Shown here in pieces: positions 23,501-37,659 of a stretch of 64,000 nt of DNA. The DNA is from Oscarella lobularis (Eukaryota > Porifera > Homoscleromorpha > Homosclerophorida > Oscarellidae). The notes beneath the pieces were generated by a model. That model ran no database searches, was not told the origin of the DNA, and saw nothing but the letters and a program-made list of their open reading frames with translations. Numbering within the stretch: position 1 is the first letter of the stretch; the number at the start of each line of letters is the position of its first letter. The stretch spans positions 1,860,001-1,924,000 of the forward strand of contig NC_089178.1 of the NCBI RefSeq assembly GCF_947507565.1, read 5' to 3'. Made by a program: the position numbers and the translations under genes.

Positions 23501-26500
23501 ATCTTGAGGACTGTGGCTGCTAATTGACCACCAATAACTGTCAATGGAGCTCTCTGTATCCGTGAATGTATCCCACGTAGCTTCAATTGACGTCAGTGAA
23601 GTCTGGAAACGAATAGTACGAACGTCGCCAGGTGTTGGTGGAGTCGTATCGATAGTAGCGCCATTTGATGACGTGGTGGTTTCTAATCCATTTGTGTTGT
23701 TGCAGCGGACAAGCCCATAGTACTTGATTCCATTCTGCAGCTCAACATTAGTGAAACGATATCGAGTTGCACCTTTTCCCACATTTACAAAGTCGCGAAT
23801 GTCGGCGCTGTCATTTCTCGTACCAATGCCCACCGAGCACTGACCCAATCCGCTTTCGTCGTCTTCAAATTCGTCCCAGTTCAAAGAATATGTGGTCGTT
23901 TGTGTTTGAAAATCGACATCTGTCGTGCCGTCTCCATCTCGGACAATCCCAGCGATTGGTGGACTGTCGTCAAATAGAAGACCGTCTGAGCAGATCTTTG
24001 ATAACAGCCCAGCTCGATTGCGAGCTACAACAGACGAATAGTAAGTTAGTCCCGATACAAACGTGATCATAAAATTTGACGCCGTCGTTCGCGTGCCGAC
24101 ATTCGTGAATACTTGCGATTGAGTACCACATTCCGTAGTACCGACTGACCACTTGTAATACCAAATCGGACTTTCGGCGTCGGTGAAATTCTCCCATGAA
24201 GCGATGATTCCGAATGGACTACGAGGCCAAGTAAGAGATATTGTCATCTCTGACGTTACAGGCGCCGTTATGTCCACAGTCACTCCATCAGAAACGTCGG
24301 CAATTTGCAGACCTGCTCGATTGTAACAGATGACCGACACGAAGTATTGCCGCCCGTTTTCGAGAGGAAGAGCAGCTTCAAATGTAACATTGGAACCGAC
24401 TGCCGTATACACTTGAACATCGGTTGCACTTGGTGATGTACCAATCGCCCATTCGAAATAGTCTACTGAGCTTTCCAAATCTCTGAATCCGTACCAATGC
24501 GCTATGATTTTGCTATCGTCTGCTTGGTACATCATTCCCGGTTGAACGGCGCCGTGAATGACAACGCCTGTGTTGGGAGAAGTGGTATCGATCAAAATTC
24601 CGTCGGAGTTCACACACGTGCGTAGACGAGCTCCATTCGTTGCACAGACTAATGCGTAGTACACATTGGTCTGCTCCAGTCTCAGGTTGCTGAACGAATG
24701 CGACGTAGACACGTTAGATATCGTTGTCAGTGGCACGATGTCATTGTCTCCTGGTGACGAACCCAGACCGACATGGAGAAGAGCGATACCAGATTCAGGA
24801 TCTGTTACTTGCGACCACGTAAATGACACGGTCTCGCTTGACGACTGATAGTCAATATCTGTTGACGGATTATTTCCGTCTCTCACTACAACGTCTCTCG
24901 GCGACGTTGTATCGATCAGGACGCCGTTTGATCTACTCGCTACTTTGAGTCCAGCTCCATTGACGCCTTGTACTGTTACACAATACTGAACATTGTGATC
25001 TAGTGATTGATTGGAGAAGACCTCGTTAACTAGTCCGACAGGCTCAAACTCGCTCAATATATAGAATCCAGTACAGTCTTGGTCGTAATTCCACTCGTAG
25101 AAATCGATGCTACTTTCAGCATCGGTGAAACGATCCCAACGAAATTTCAGAGCAGTGTTAGAGGGAGAATATTCAATGTCTGAGGTAAGGCCACACGGAT
25201 CGGGACACAAGTCGTAGACTGCTCCCGACAAAGGAACACTTGTATCTACTGCGATTCCATCCGATATCGATGTCGTCGATAGTCCAGCGCGACTAGTACA
25301 GCGTACGGCTGCGAAGTACGTCGTCGACATTGACAGGTTAATCATATAGGTGTAGCTTGTACTTGTCGTCGGAATGGACTGTTCTGGTACAATGTCTCCT
25401 AGTTGCAATTCATTCCTCGTCGATCCCAGTGACCAGAAACACGATGCAAGACCACTGGCCGACGGAAAGACTTTCCATTTGCTTTTCACACCTGTCAGTT
25501 GGACTTGAAAATCTCTGTCTTCGTCTTCGTCGTTTACGTTATCTTCGTACCGAATATCAGCTATCTCTGTCGCGATTGGAGGATACGGATCGATGAATAC
25601 TCCGTCGGATGTAACGTCCGTGTAGAATCCGGCTTTGTCAAAACAACGTACGATTACACTGTACACGGTCTCTGCTGCCAAATCTAACGGTTTAGTGGTC
25701 ATTCCGCTGAGAGCAACATTGCCGAACGGAAGTACGATTACATCCGGCGATGTTCTACGAACTGCCAATTGGCAATAGTCCAATCCACTCTGTTCGTCTC
25801 GAAATCCGAACCACCTCGCACTGATTGACGTGTTCACGTGTTGGTAGTCAATATCTGTAATGAGACCGTCATACACTGTTCCGCCTACGGGCGAATCATA
25901 GTCGGCGATCACTGCATTCGAGTCGACGGAACTCGTCAATAGAGCTTCGTTCTCAATTGACAAACTGAGTGTATACGAGTAGCCTGATTGGAAATTTCCG
26001 TTGAGAAGGATTCGATCTGAAGGTGAAAACGTAATATCGATGAGACAGTCGTTGAAATCGGCGCAACTGTACGTTTGGTAACCAGCCGTGTTGCACGCTG
26101 AATCGGCCGAATTCTGTACATTGGTAGAACACATTGTCCAGCTCATTTGACGTATGCCGCTCTCGGGATCATTACAACCTTTCAACGTGGCGACAAAGCG
26201 ACGACTCGGTGATGTGAAATAGTCGCGTTGAGTTTGATCGGTCGTGCTGTTAACAATCGTCACCGCTCCTGTTACTGGTGCCGTTGTGTCTACGGTGACG
26301 CCGTCCGACGATCTGATGGTGAACAATCCAGCTCGATTATACACTCTCAACGTCACGTAATACGTTGTACCGTGAGTAAGAGAGAGTCCAGTTATCTCTC
26401 CAGTCGCTGACGACACAAAGTTCTTGATGTTCGTGCTACCGGCGCTTGTGCCCACGGCGATTCTATAGCTGTCTGTATCGATTCCACTTTCGGGATCCTC

Positions 26501-28677
26501 AATGGTATTTGGGTCCCAATGAATTGAAACTGCGTTAATTCCACTTTGATAATCGATATCTGCTACTTGATTGGGACCAGGACGACTTCCATCGTAGATG
26601 ACCCCGATTACTGGAGCGGTGATATCGACGAAGATCTCGTCGGAATTCTTTGCCGTTTCTGCGTCTCTCACGTTTTTGGCTGTAGCGTCGATTCTGTATG
26701 TGCCTCCGTTTGTTAGTGTGAATTGGTTCATAATCGTTACGTCGTGCATTGTTTCACTGGCGATTTCTATCTGGCCCGTTGACGAGTACACTACCGTATC
26801 GCTGTTGGCTGTGTCCACTAATTGCCAGTCGATTCTGACGTTGCCACACGGAACTTTGAACCCTTCAAACCTCATCTTCATTTCTCGATTATTCGTCAGC
26901 ATCAGATACGACTTTCCATCTGTGCCTTGTACAAGAGACAATAACTGTGACGATGACGTAGACTCAAAAACGGATATGACGGCGTTCGTTGGATCAACAC
27001 CCGTCGTTGGTTTCTTTGTGCTCAGTACGGAAGTGCACGTGCCGTCACTCGTACAATATCGGCACTCGGCGTGGCTTCCGCTGCAAAACAAATTCGGATA
27101 GTCGCAAGCGTCTTGATTCGTATAACACTGACGACTCGACGAATAATATGTCGGTAGACAATTTGAACCGTCACAGTATGTTCCATTGACACACGGATTC
27201 GTTGCCACCGTGTGCACATCGCATTCGCTGGTGAAGTCCGTTCCACTGCACGTTCCTGCGTTGCACGTGTCGTCTCTAGTGCACGAATTTCCGTCGGCGC
27301 AAGGCTGAGTCGGATAGTTTGTCCATGAGGTAGGAGATGAAGCGATGTTACAGTATTGACACTGATTGCTCGGATTCACTGCGTTGTTGTCGTAGCAAAC
27401 GCCGCTTATTAGGCAACCGCAGTTTCTCTGAGGTGTCAAGCATCCTTGAGTTTGACATTGAGATGTTCCGTCGCATTGCTGGCATGGAGAAATGCACGTT
27501 ATCAGAGTTCCATTGCAGAGTCCACGATCGGTACACGCATCCGAATGCGTGCAGTTATCGCCGTCGTTGCAACTGGTACCGGTCAACGGTGACCACTGAA
27601 TGGTATTAGTCGTAGATTTGCACGCCTACAAAATAGAATTTACCACATTAATAAATAGTATAGAGTTTTTGTGTTTACCTGACACTGTTCATTAGGGTTC
27701 ACTTGATTGTTTGTGTAACACGTATTATCAATAAGACAATTGCCAGAGTTTAGCGTGCATCCATTTCCATTGCACGACTCGCAATCCTGACACGAAAATG
27801 ATGTTCCTGTGCATCTTCCATCTTTGCACTGGTCATTCTTAGTGCAAGCATTGTTGTCATTGCAACTTCCTCCCGACACACTGGTCCAATCAGTCTGATC
27901 TGCCAAGGGTTCACATTCCTGTAGAGAAACAAGAAGAGCTAATTAGGTAGAGACCACAAATTTGAATTGTATTTGCCTTGCAACCGTCGTCGCCGATCCT
28001 GGCCTGGCTTTTCCGATCACCGCTCAAATAGCAAGTGTTGCTGATAACACACGAATCCGAATTGGTGACGCAACCGCTGCCATCGCAAGTTTGGCATGTC
28101 AAGCAGGAAAAAGAAGTGCCTCTGCACGTGTTAAAGGAGCATGCGTCGTTTCTTGTGCACGCGTTCTCGTCGTCGCAATTGCCGCCACCCACAACACATG
28201 TCGCCATATTCGATCCAAGCTTGAAACACTTCGCGCATTTTCCGCAGTCTCTTCCAACGCACTTCCCACCTTGGCATTGATCATTGAAAGTACAAACATC
28301 ATTGTCACTACAGCTTATTCCATCAGGACGATTGCTCCAGGCATGACGTCCTCCTTGGCAGTACTAAATTGAAAAATTCTCTTTCCGACATCAGCTGTTC
28401 AAGCGATCTTCTACCTGACAAACTTCATCGCCTGTTGTCCCCCTTATTGTACCTCCTGGCTCGCATACACAGTTAATAAAGCACCTAGAAGAGACCTCAA
28501 TGCTAAAGCACCGCGTCTTCCATTCGCTTACCCTCCAATACGGGCACAATTGTTTCTCACTCCGACCTCGGCTTGTCCGCTGCCAAAGCACCGCTGAGGC
28601 TGACCGACCGAACGTCTCGCAACTTCTCCCAGTATAATGAACGTGAAGAAAACCGCGCCATTATGAAGAAATGGCAT
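20534..28677 (-). CDS. Giant secreted protein, copy 1: Cys-rich modules plus about 19 fibronectin-III-like repeats
   Basis: Minus strand. The start at 28677 gives MPFLHNGAVFFTFIILGEVA, a signal peptide. Several small exons (about 28550 down to 27640) encode Cys-rich modules of the type CNDNNACTKNDQCKDGRC..CESC.GNGC. One huge exon (about 27600-20534, 2350 codons in frame) continues with two more such modules and then about 19 repeats of 105-115 residues. Each repeat follows a consensus like VDTTSPVSGxVYDG..DIDYQ..SW..F.D.ESGI..Y.W.IGT..G..YY..V...N.AGL...SSDG. This resembles fibronectin-III/beta-sandwich domains in extracellular proteins. It ends GCVSFA with no membrane helix, so it is probably a secreted matrix or adhesion-type protein. 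Function is unknown. Exon edges between 27640 and 28600 are approximate. A second copy lies immediately upstream on the same strand. Confidence 0.75.
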
Positions 28678-28689
28678 AATTCCAGAGTC

Positions 28690-29575
28690 ACCTAAATATT
28701 TAGATATGCGTCTTAATTAATTAAGAAAACAGTGCAAGAGGGAGGGGCGTTCGAGCAGCTAAATAGATGATGCGCATAAGCGACGTGACTTTTAGTCAAT
28801 CTACATATGTAGTAGCTGCTGGGGCCCGCGCAATCACAGAACGTACACAACCGGGCGGTGGAAGCGAAGTCGATCCTAGTCACACGGTAACAACAATGCG
28901 ACCTGTTAGGCATCCGTGTGCGTCATTGCCAGCGGATGTTCTGTTGGCAGGATTCGATCGCCCTCCCAACTACTCTTTCTGCCGCTTGTTCTACATTACG
29001 TGTGCACGTGGATGCCTCTATACTGTCTCCGTGTACACTCTATGGAAGACGGTGATGCGCATCGATCATGCAATAAGCAACCACAACGACGTGTCTATCT
29101 CGAGGGCGCAGTAGACATACAGCTTCTCGTCGCAGGTGCAGGTAAAGAGACGTAGCGACTTCTAACCGTGAACGTAGTGTGACCACGGATTGTAGACTCT
29201 ACAATCCGTGGTGTGACTAGATATTGGGCGTACCTGACGAAACCACTGACGAAGCCAGACGTCAAGGACGAATGAATCTTCACGTAACGCACTCTAAAAC
29301 AATAACGGACAATATTCTAGTTATTGACGTCATCGAGATCGAGAACGCATACTTCCGTAACCTCACGAACTATCATAAGGCGCCAATTCTAGCGTTACTC
29401 TTTCGATGTTTGATGTTGCTTAGTAACGCGCTTTCAACGATATTGACGTGCTCAGTTTGCTGGAGAAAGACAAGACAGATTTGCACACTCACTCAAACGG
29501 AACAAAAAGAGATATTGCCTAAATAACTAGAGTGTGAGGGAGTGAGAGCGAGTGAGAGACAGTCATGGAGAGATT
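28690..29575. other. Spacer between the tandem FN3-like genes
   Basis: This is about 0.9 kb with no recognised gene. Parts resemble the spacer upstream of copy 2 (37690-38150), for example caacaatgcgacc and aacgcactctaaa, so the spacer was probably duplicated with the gene. It holds the inverted repeat at 29182-29212 and a run of gagtgagagcgagtgagag near 29535. Confidence 0.5.
29182..29212. repeat. Near-perfect palindrome, 15-bp arms
   Basis: accacggattgtaga (29182-29196), one base, then its exact reverse complement tctacaatccgtggt (29198-29212). It lies between the two FN3-like genes. It could be a cruciform-prone site or a remnant of an inverted-repeat element. Confidence 0.85.
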
Positions 29576-29579
29576 GTCC

Positions 29580-32500
29580 CTACGCACCGAACGACACGCA
29601 ACCAGATGGAAGATCACCACCTCGTTTGAATATCTGCACACCATCTGACACGGCGTGGATCTTACCTCCTGCTTCATTTTGAGCTCGAATTGTCACGAAC
29701 ACCAAACTTCCGCTTTCTCCAGGATCCACGTCCATGCTCATCGTCTGATTGAGCCCAATCCACGTGAACGGTACGACGTCGTCGGAACCGATGCTTTTGC
29801 CGATGCCCAATTCATAAAATGCAATACCTGACTCTCTGTCGTAGAAATCGAACCACGACAATACAATGGGCTCGTCGGAGTACTGACAGTCGTAATCGAA
29901 CTCTCTGCCTTCAATCACATGTCCAGCTACCGGCGATGTCATGTCCACGGTTACGCCATCCGACGTAGATACGGACGACAAACCAGCTCCGTTCGTTCCA
30001 TACACTGAACAATAGTAGATGCGTCTGTCTTCCAGCATCAAGTTGGAGAAGTTCCATTCTGTGGAATTGATGCTTTCAGTCCTTACGTGCACGTTGCATA
30101 AACCAGCTGATGATCCCAAGCAGACGCTGTACTCCATCACACCGCTCTCGGCGTCAATGAAACTGTCCCAGCTACAGTCGACGAACGATGTCTCGCTCTG
30201 ATACATCTTGTCTTGCTTTCCCTTTCCATCGTACACGTGTCCACTAACGGGAGACGTCGTGTCGATTAGAATTCCGTCCGAAGATATAACTGTGCGATAT
30301 CCAGCTGCATTGTAACACGAGACCGTCGAATAGTAAGTCATTCCCGGTGACATCGTACAGTGAGTGCACGATCCCTCGGTGCTGAGTCCGACTGATTGAG
30401 GACGCATGAGTTGACTTCCTCCCGGTGCCGTGCCGACGTACCAAAGACAGTCGACGATCTTTGTTTCGTTATCAGTCATTCTGCCCCACGAGGCGGAATA
30501 GCCTTCGATAGACAGTTGGAAATCTAAATCGTAATTTTCCACACCGTCGTAGATATACGATGCCACCGGTGCTGTCGTGTCGTGCATAATCCAAGCCGAT
30601 CGACGGTACGTGTCCAGATTGGCTTTGTTTCTGGCTCGAACGATGACTTGATATTCAATTTGCGTTGTCAAGTTGAGCGATGCTGAGAACGACGTAACTT
30701 GCCCAACGTCTTCGTTGAAGACGGAGTCTCCTTGTCGGTTGATCAAAGTCCAATGATACGATACGATGCCGCTTTCGTCGTCACGGAAATCCGTCCAGAA
30801 TCCAGCGATCGCCGTCATTCCACTTTCTACTCCAGAAATACTGAACGAAACACTTCCACCCGATGGCGGTGTTCCGTCTACGGTAAATCCATCCGATCTC
30901 GACGTAGAGAACTTGCCGATTTCGGAGTAACACGTCAAAATAGTCAAGTATGATGATCCGTGAGTCCTCTTGTCTACACTTACGGAGATGGTTCCTGTCC
31001 CGCTTGAGGCGACGTCTCTTTTCCATACGCTCTCAGACGACGTTGGTAGTACAATGGAAACTGTACACCGATCAACAACGCTTTCCGGATCGTGGAATCC
31101 GCTCCATGATGCCGTGAACGTTGCATTGATTGCGTAAAAATCTTCGTCCACAACGTCGCCAGATACAGGTGGAGTCAGATCAATGAGTACAGGTGACGAC
31201 TGAATGTCGATGTACGTTGCAAAATTGTCCAAGGAAGCGTGAATACTGACGTAGTAGTACGATCCCTGTATCATGACGCAGTCACTACACGTAGCGTTTC
31301 TCTCAGTCCCAACAGCTGTGTAACGAAGTATCTGGGTGCCACCTGGAACAGATCCTATGCTGTAACGATATTCGTAGCCGAGTTCCGATGATCTGATGTT
31401 CATCTCATTCTTCCAATCCCAAGACACTCCAATAGACGTTTCGCTATAGTTAACTGTGACGTCGCAACAGTCGTCTTCACTCAGAACATTACTAGGTGAC
31501 GGAAAGGTAAACACTTCCGCTGTTGCATCTGAGACAAGTCCAACAAGATTGATTGCTCGTGCTGAAACCGACATTGAGCTTTCATAAAGATTGTTGGCTG
31601 ATATAAAAGTATAGAATGATCCCATTTGCGGCTGCACGAATACAGCGTCTGACGAATTTGATGATGACGGTGAAAAATTGATCTCCATGGACTCAATCGC
31701 CGATTGAGGATCACGATAATCTTTCCATTCCATAGTAAATGATGAGTCGTCGAATTGCACCAGTGAAATAGATCCAGACTGAGGTGGAGATGCGTCAGTA
31801 CTTCGACGTGCCGATGATGCCGTCAAATTGGCCATGTTCCTGCAGTTCACGTATACGTTCACCTTATCTGTCGTGGCATATCCACGAATATCGAAGTCGA
31901 CTGTCTGTTGTTCGAATCTCACCAATTTGTGTTCAATGGACCATCCCGTTTGAGCCATTGCTATCATCAAACACTCGGGAGGACCGCTATCCGGATCGCT
32001 TGCTCCACTCCAAAGTGCTCTTAGAATGTCGTTTGAAATCCATGTCAGAGATGTTACAGAACCTGGATCTGGATCTGTCAAGTCGACGACGAAGCCGTCT
32101 GACGATGCTACGCTTTTCAGTCCGGCTCCGTTTGTAGTTTCGACTGTGATGATGTATTTGCTTCCGGGAATGAATGAGCACGAGTCACACTCGGCGCTTG
32201 TGCTCACAGTCACGTCACTAGCAGCAAGAACCTGACACCCGTCCACGTTCGTTCCGATTGACCATCTGTAGCTGACAATAGAGCTTTCATCGTCAGTGAA
32301 ACCAGTCCAATGGGATCCAATGCCTCTAGCACTATACCACCAATCGATATCAGCGCCAGAGATTCCGTCAAACACAATACCCGCTCGAGGTGGAGTTATG
32401 TCAATTACGAGTCCTTCTGAAGACGCTACGGATGACAGTCCTGCACGATTGAATGCTCTCACCGTTACAACGTAAGTACTATTCGCTGTTAGATTAAGTC

Positions 32501-35500
32501 CTGTGTGTACAGCAAACGTATTCAGCTTGACGTCGGTGAAAGAAAGCGTATCTTGAGGACTGTGGCTGCTAATTGACCACCAATAACTGTCAATAGAGCT
32601 CTCTGTGTCTGTGAATGTATCCCACGTAGCTTCGATTGACGTCAGTGAAGTCTGGAAACGAATCGTACGAACGTCGCCAGGTGTTGGTGGAGTCGTATCG
32701 ATAGTAGCGCCATTTGATGACGTGGTGGTTTCTAATCCATTTGTGTTGTTGCAGCGGACAAGCCCATAGTACTTGATTCCATTCTGCAGCTCAACATTAG
32801 TGAAACGATATCGAGTTACACCTTTTCCCACATTTACAAAGTCGCGAATATCGGCGCTATCATTGCTCGTACCAATGCCCACCGAGCACCGACCCAATCC
32901 GCTTTCGTCGTCTTCAAACTCGTCCCAGTTCAAAGAATATGTGGTCGTTTGTGTTTGAAAATCGACATCTGTCGTGCCGTCTCCATCTCGGACAATCCCA
33001 GCGATTGGTGGACTGTCGTCAAATAGAAGACCGTCTGAGCAGATCTTTGATAACAGCCCAGCTCGATTGCGAGCTACAACAGACGAATAGTACGTTAGTC
33101 CCGATACAAACGTGATCATGAAATTTGACGCCGTCGTTCGCGTGCCGACATTCGTGAATACTTGCGATTGAGTACCACATTCCGTAGTACCGACTGACCA
33201 CTTGTAATACCAGATCGGACTTTCGGCGTCGGTGAAATTCTCCCATGAAGCGATGATTCCGAATGGACTACGAGGCCAAGTAAGAGATATTGTCATCTCT
33301 GACGTTACAGGCGCCGTTATGTCCACGGTCACTCCGTCAGAGACGTCGGCAATTTGCAAACCTGCTCCATTGTAGCAGATAACGGACACGAAGTATTGCT
33401 GTCCATTTTCGAGAGGAAGAGCTGCCTCAAATGTAACATTGGAACCGACCGCCGTATACACCTGAACATCGGTTGCACTTGGTGATGTACCAATCGCCCA
33501 TTCGAAATAGTCTACTGAGCTTTCCAAGTCTCTGAATCCGTACCAATGCGCTATGATTTTGCTATCGTCTGCTTGGTACATCATTCCCGGTTGAACGGCG
33601 CCGTGAATGACAACGCCTGTGTTAGGAGAAGTGGTATCAATCAAAATTCCGTCGGAGTTCACACACGTGCGTAGACGAGCTCCATTCGTGGCACAGACTG
33701 ATGCGTAGTACACATTGGTCTGTTCCAGTCTCAGGTTGCTGAACGAATGCGACGTAGACACGTTAGATATCGTTGTCAGTGGCACGATGTCATTGTCTCC
33801 TTGTGACGAACCCAGACCGACATGGAGAAGAGCGATACCAGATTCAGGATCTGTTACTTGCGACCACGTAAATGACACGGTCTCGCTTGACGACTGATAG
33901 TCAATATCTGTTGATGGATTATTTCCGTCTCTCACTACAACGCTCCTGGGCGACGTTGTATCGATCAGGACGCCGTTTGATTTTGATCTACTCGCTACTT
34001 TGAGTCCAGCTCCATTGACGCCTTGTACTGTTACACAATACTGAACATTGTGATCTAGTGATTGATTGGAGAAGATCTCGTTAACTAGTCCGACAGGCTC
34101 AAACTCGCTCAATATATAGAATCCAGTACAGTCTTGGTCGTAATTCCACTCGTAGAATTCGATGCCACTTTCAGCATCGGTGAAACGATCCCAACGAAAT
34201 TTCAGAGCTGTATTAGACGGAGAGAATTCAATGTCTGATGTAAGGCCACACGGATCGGGACACAGGTCGTAGACTGCTCCCGACAAAGGAACACTTGTAT
34301 CTACTGCGATCCCATCCGATATCGATGTCGTCGATAGTCCAGCGCGACTAGTACAGCGTACGGCTGCGAAGTACGTCGTCGACATTGACAGGTTAATCAT
34401 ATAGGTGTAGCTTGTACTTGTCGTCGGAATGGACTGTTCTGGTACAATGTCTCCTAGTTGCAATTCATTCCTCGTCGATCCCAGTGACCAGAAACACGAT
34501 GCAAGACCACTGGCCGACGGAAAGACTTTCCATTTGCTTTTCACGCCTGTTTGCTGAACTTGAAAATCTCTGTCTTCGTCTTCGTCGTTTACGTTATCTT
34601 CGTACCGAATATCAGCTATCTCTGTCGCGATTGGAGGATACGGATCGATGAATACTCCGTCGGATGTAACGTCCGTGTAGAATCCGGCTTTGTCAAAACA
34701 ACGTACGATTACACTGTACACGGTCTCTGCTGCCAAATCTAACGGTTTAGTGGTCATTCCGCTGAGAGCAACATTGCCGAACGGAAGTACGACTACATCC
34801 GGCGATGTTCTACGAACTGCCAATTGGCAATAGTCCAATCCACTCTGTTCGTCTCGAAATCCGAACCACCTCGCACTGATTGACGTGTTCACGTGTTGGT
34901 AGTCAATGTCTGTAATGAGACCGTCATACACTGTTCCGCCTACGGGCGAATCATAGTCGGCGATCACTGCATTCGAGTCGACGGAACTCGTCAATAGAGC
35001 TTCGTTCTCGATTGACAAACTGAGTGTATACGAGTAGCCTGATTGGAAATTTCCGTTGAGAAGGATTCGATCTGAAGGTGAAAACGTAATATCGATGAGA
35101 CAGTCGTTAAAATCGGCGCAACTGTACGTTTGGTGACCGGCCGTGTTGCACGCTGAATCGGCCGAATTCTGTACATTGGTAGAACACATTGTCCAGCTCA
35201 TTTGACGTATGCCGCTCTCGGGATCATTACAACCTTTCAACGTGGCGACAAAGCGACGACTCGGTGATGTGAAATAGTCGCGTTGAGTTTGATCGGTCGT
35301 GCTGTTAACAATCGTCACCGCTCCTGTTACTGGTGCCGTTGTGTCTACGGTGACGCCGTCCGACGATCTGATGGTGAACAATCCAGCTCGATTATACACT
35401 CTCAACGTCACGTAATACGTTGTGCCGTGAGTCAGAGTGAGTCCAGTTATCTCTCCAGTCGCTGACGACACAAAGTTCTTGATATTCGTGCTACCGGCGC

Positions 35501-37631
35501 TAGTGCCCACGGCGATTCTATAGCTGTCTGTATCGATTCCACTTTCGGGATCCTCAATGGTATTTGGGTCCCAATGAATTGAAACTGCGTTGATTCCACT
35601 TTGATAATCGATATCTGTCACTTGATTGGGACCAGGACGACTTCCATCGTAGATGACCCCGATTACTGGAGCTGTGATATCGACGAAGATCTCGTCGGAG
35701 GTTTTCGCAGTTTCTGTGTCTCTCACATTTTTGGCTGTAGCGTCGATTCTGTATGTGCCTCCGTTTGTTAGTGTGAATTGGTTTGTAACCGTTACGTCGT
35801 GTATTGCTTCACTGGCGATTTCTATCTGGCCCGTTGACGAATACACTACCGCATCACTGTTGGCTGTGTCCACTAATTGCCAGTCGATTCTGACGTTGCC
35901 GCACGGAACTTTGAAGCCTTCAAACCTCATCTTCATTTCTCGAATATTCGTCAGCATCAGATACGACTTTCCATCTGTGCCTTGTACAAGAGACAATAAC
36001 TGTGATGATGACGTAGACTCAAAAACGGATATGACGGCGTTCGTTGGATCAACACCCGTCGTTGTTTTCTTTGTGCTCAGTACGGAAGTGCACGTGCCGT
36101 CACTCGTACAATATCGGCACTCGGCGTGGCTTCCGCTGCAAAACAAATTCGGATAATCGCAAGCGTCCTGATTAGTATAACACTGACGACTCGACGAATA
36201 ATATGTCGGTAGACAATTTGAACCGTCACAGTCAGTTCCATTGACACACGGATTCGTTGCCACCGTGTGCACATCGCATTCGCTGGTGAAGTCCGTTCCA
36301 CTGCACGTTCCTGCGTTGCACGTGTCGTCTCTAGTGCACGGATTTCCGTCGTCGCAAGGCCGCGTCGGATAGTTTGTCCATGAGGTAGGAGATGAAGCGA
36401 TGTTACAGTATTGACACTGATTGCTCGGATTCACTGCGTTGTTGTCGTAGCAAACGCCGCCTATTAGGCAACCGCAGTTCCTCTGAGGTGTCAAGCATCC
36501 TTGAGTTTGACATTGAGATGTTCCGTCGCATTGCTGGCATGGAGAAACGCACGTTATCAGAGTTCCAACGCACAGTCCACGATCGGTACACGCATCCGAA
36601 TGCGTGCAGATATCGCCGTCGTTGCAACTGGTACCGGTCAACGGTGACCACTGAATGGTGTTAGTCGTAGATTTGCACGCCTAGAAAATAGAATTTACCA
36701 CATTAATAAATAGTATAGAGTTTTTGTGTTTACCTGACACTGTTCATTAGGGTTCACTTGATTGTTTGTGTAACACGTATTGTCAATGAGACAATTGCCA
36801 GAGTTTAGCGTGCATCCATTTCCATTGCATGACTCGCAACTCTTACACGAAAATGCTGTTCCTGTGCATCTTCCATCTTTGCACTGATCATCCTTAGTGC
36901 AAGCATTGTTGTCATTGCAACTTCCTCCCGACACACTGGTCCAATCAAACTGATTCGCCAAAGGTTGACATTCCTTTAGAGTAGAAACAAGAAGTGTTAA
37001 AAGTAGAGGCCAAGAGTTCGACTTTTATTTGCCTTGCAACCGTCGTCGCCAATTCTAGCCTGATTTTTTCGACCACCGTTGGAATAGCAGATGTTGCTGA
37101 TAGCGCAGGAACTTGAACCGGTGACGCAACGGCCGCTTCTATCGCATTTTTGGCACGACAAGCAGAAGAAAGGAGTGCCTAAGCATCTGCCGTTGAGGCA
37201 AAGGTCGTTTCTTGTGCACGAGTTCCCGTCGTTACAACCGGTCCTATCAGGCCGATTTCTCCAGGCATGAACTCCACTTTGGCAGTACTAGATTTAGATG
37301 CAAATTATACTCACTTGCACAGCGACTGTCGCTGAGTTTTTTCAATACCTGACAAGATTCAGCGCCTGTTGAAGCCCTTAATGTATTCGGGGAATGACAC
37401 TTACAGTCAATAACGCATCTAAAGAGATTAAATAGAAGAACACAGGCTTCTAACTTAAAAAGAACAGCAAACGAACTGACTCAGTGGATTCCCTTACCCT
37501 TTAGTAAAGGCACAAGCGACCTTGAGGGTAGATTCAAGAACTGGGCCGGCGATGCCGCCACCGCAAAACTGCGCAATGGAAGTCCTCACTTCTCCCAGTA
37601 TAATAAAGATGAAGAAGAAACACAGGTTCAT
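29580..37631 (-). CDS. Giant secreted protein, copy 2 of the tandem pair
   Basis: Same architecture as the 20534-28677 gene. The start at 37631 gives MNLCFFFIFIILGEVRTSIA, again a signal peptide but divergent from copy 1. Cys-rich exons follow at about 37560-36695, then a 2353-codon open exon (36641-29580) almost identical to copy 1. Visible differences include a two-residue insertion (SRSKSNGV here, SRSNGV in copy 1), scattered substitutions, and the end GCVSFGA versus GCVSFA. The intron and small exon next to the big exon (36660-36960) are also nearly identical between copies, while exons further 5' differ much more. Both copies are intact in frame, so neither looks like a pseudogene. It is probably secreted; function unknown. 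Confidence 0.75.
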
Positions 37632-37659
37632 CCCAACGTCGCCTAGAGTACAGTAAACG

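Noticed and set aside
28035-28372. Plus-strand frames over the Cys-rich exons of the FN3-like gene
   Set aside because: Shadow frames opposite clear Cys-rich coding exons on the minus strand.
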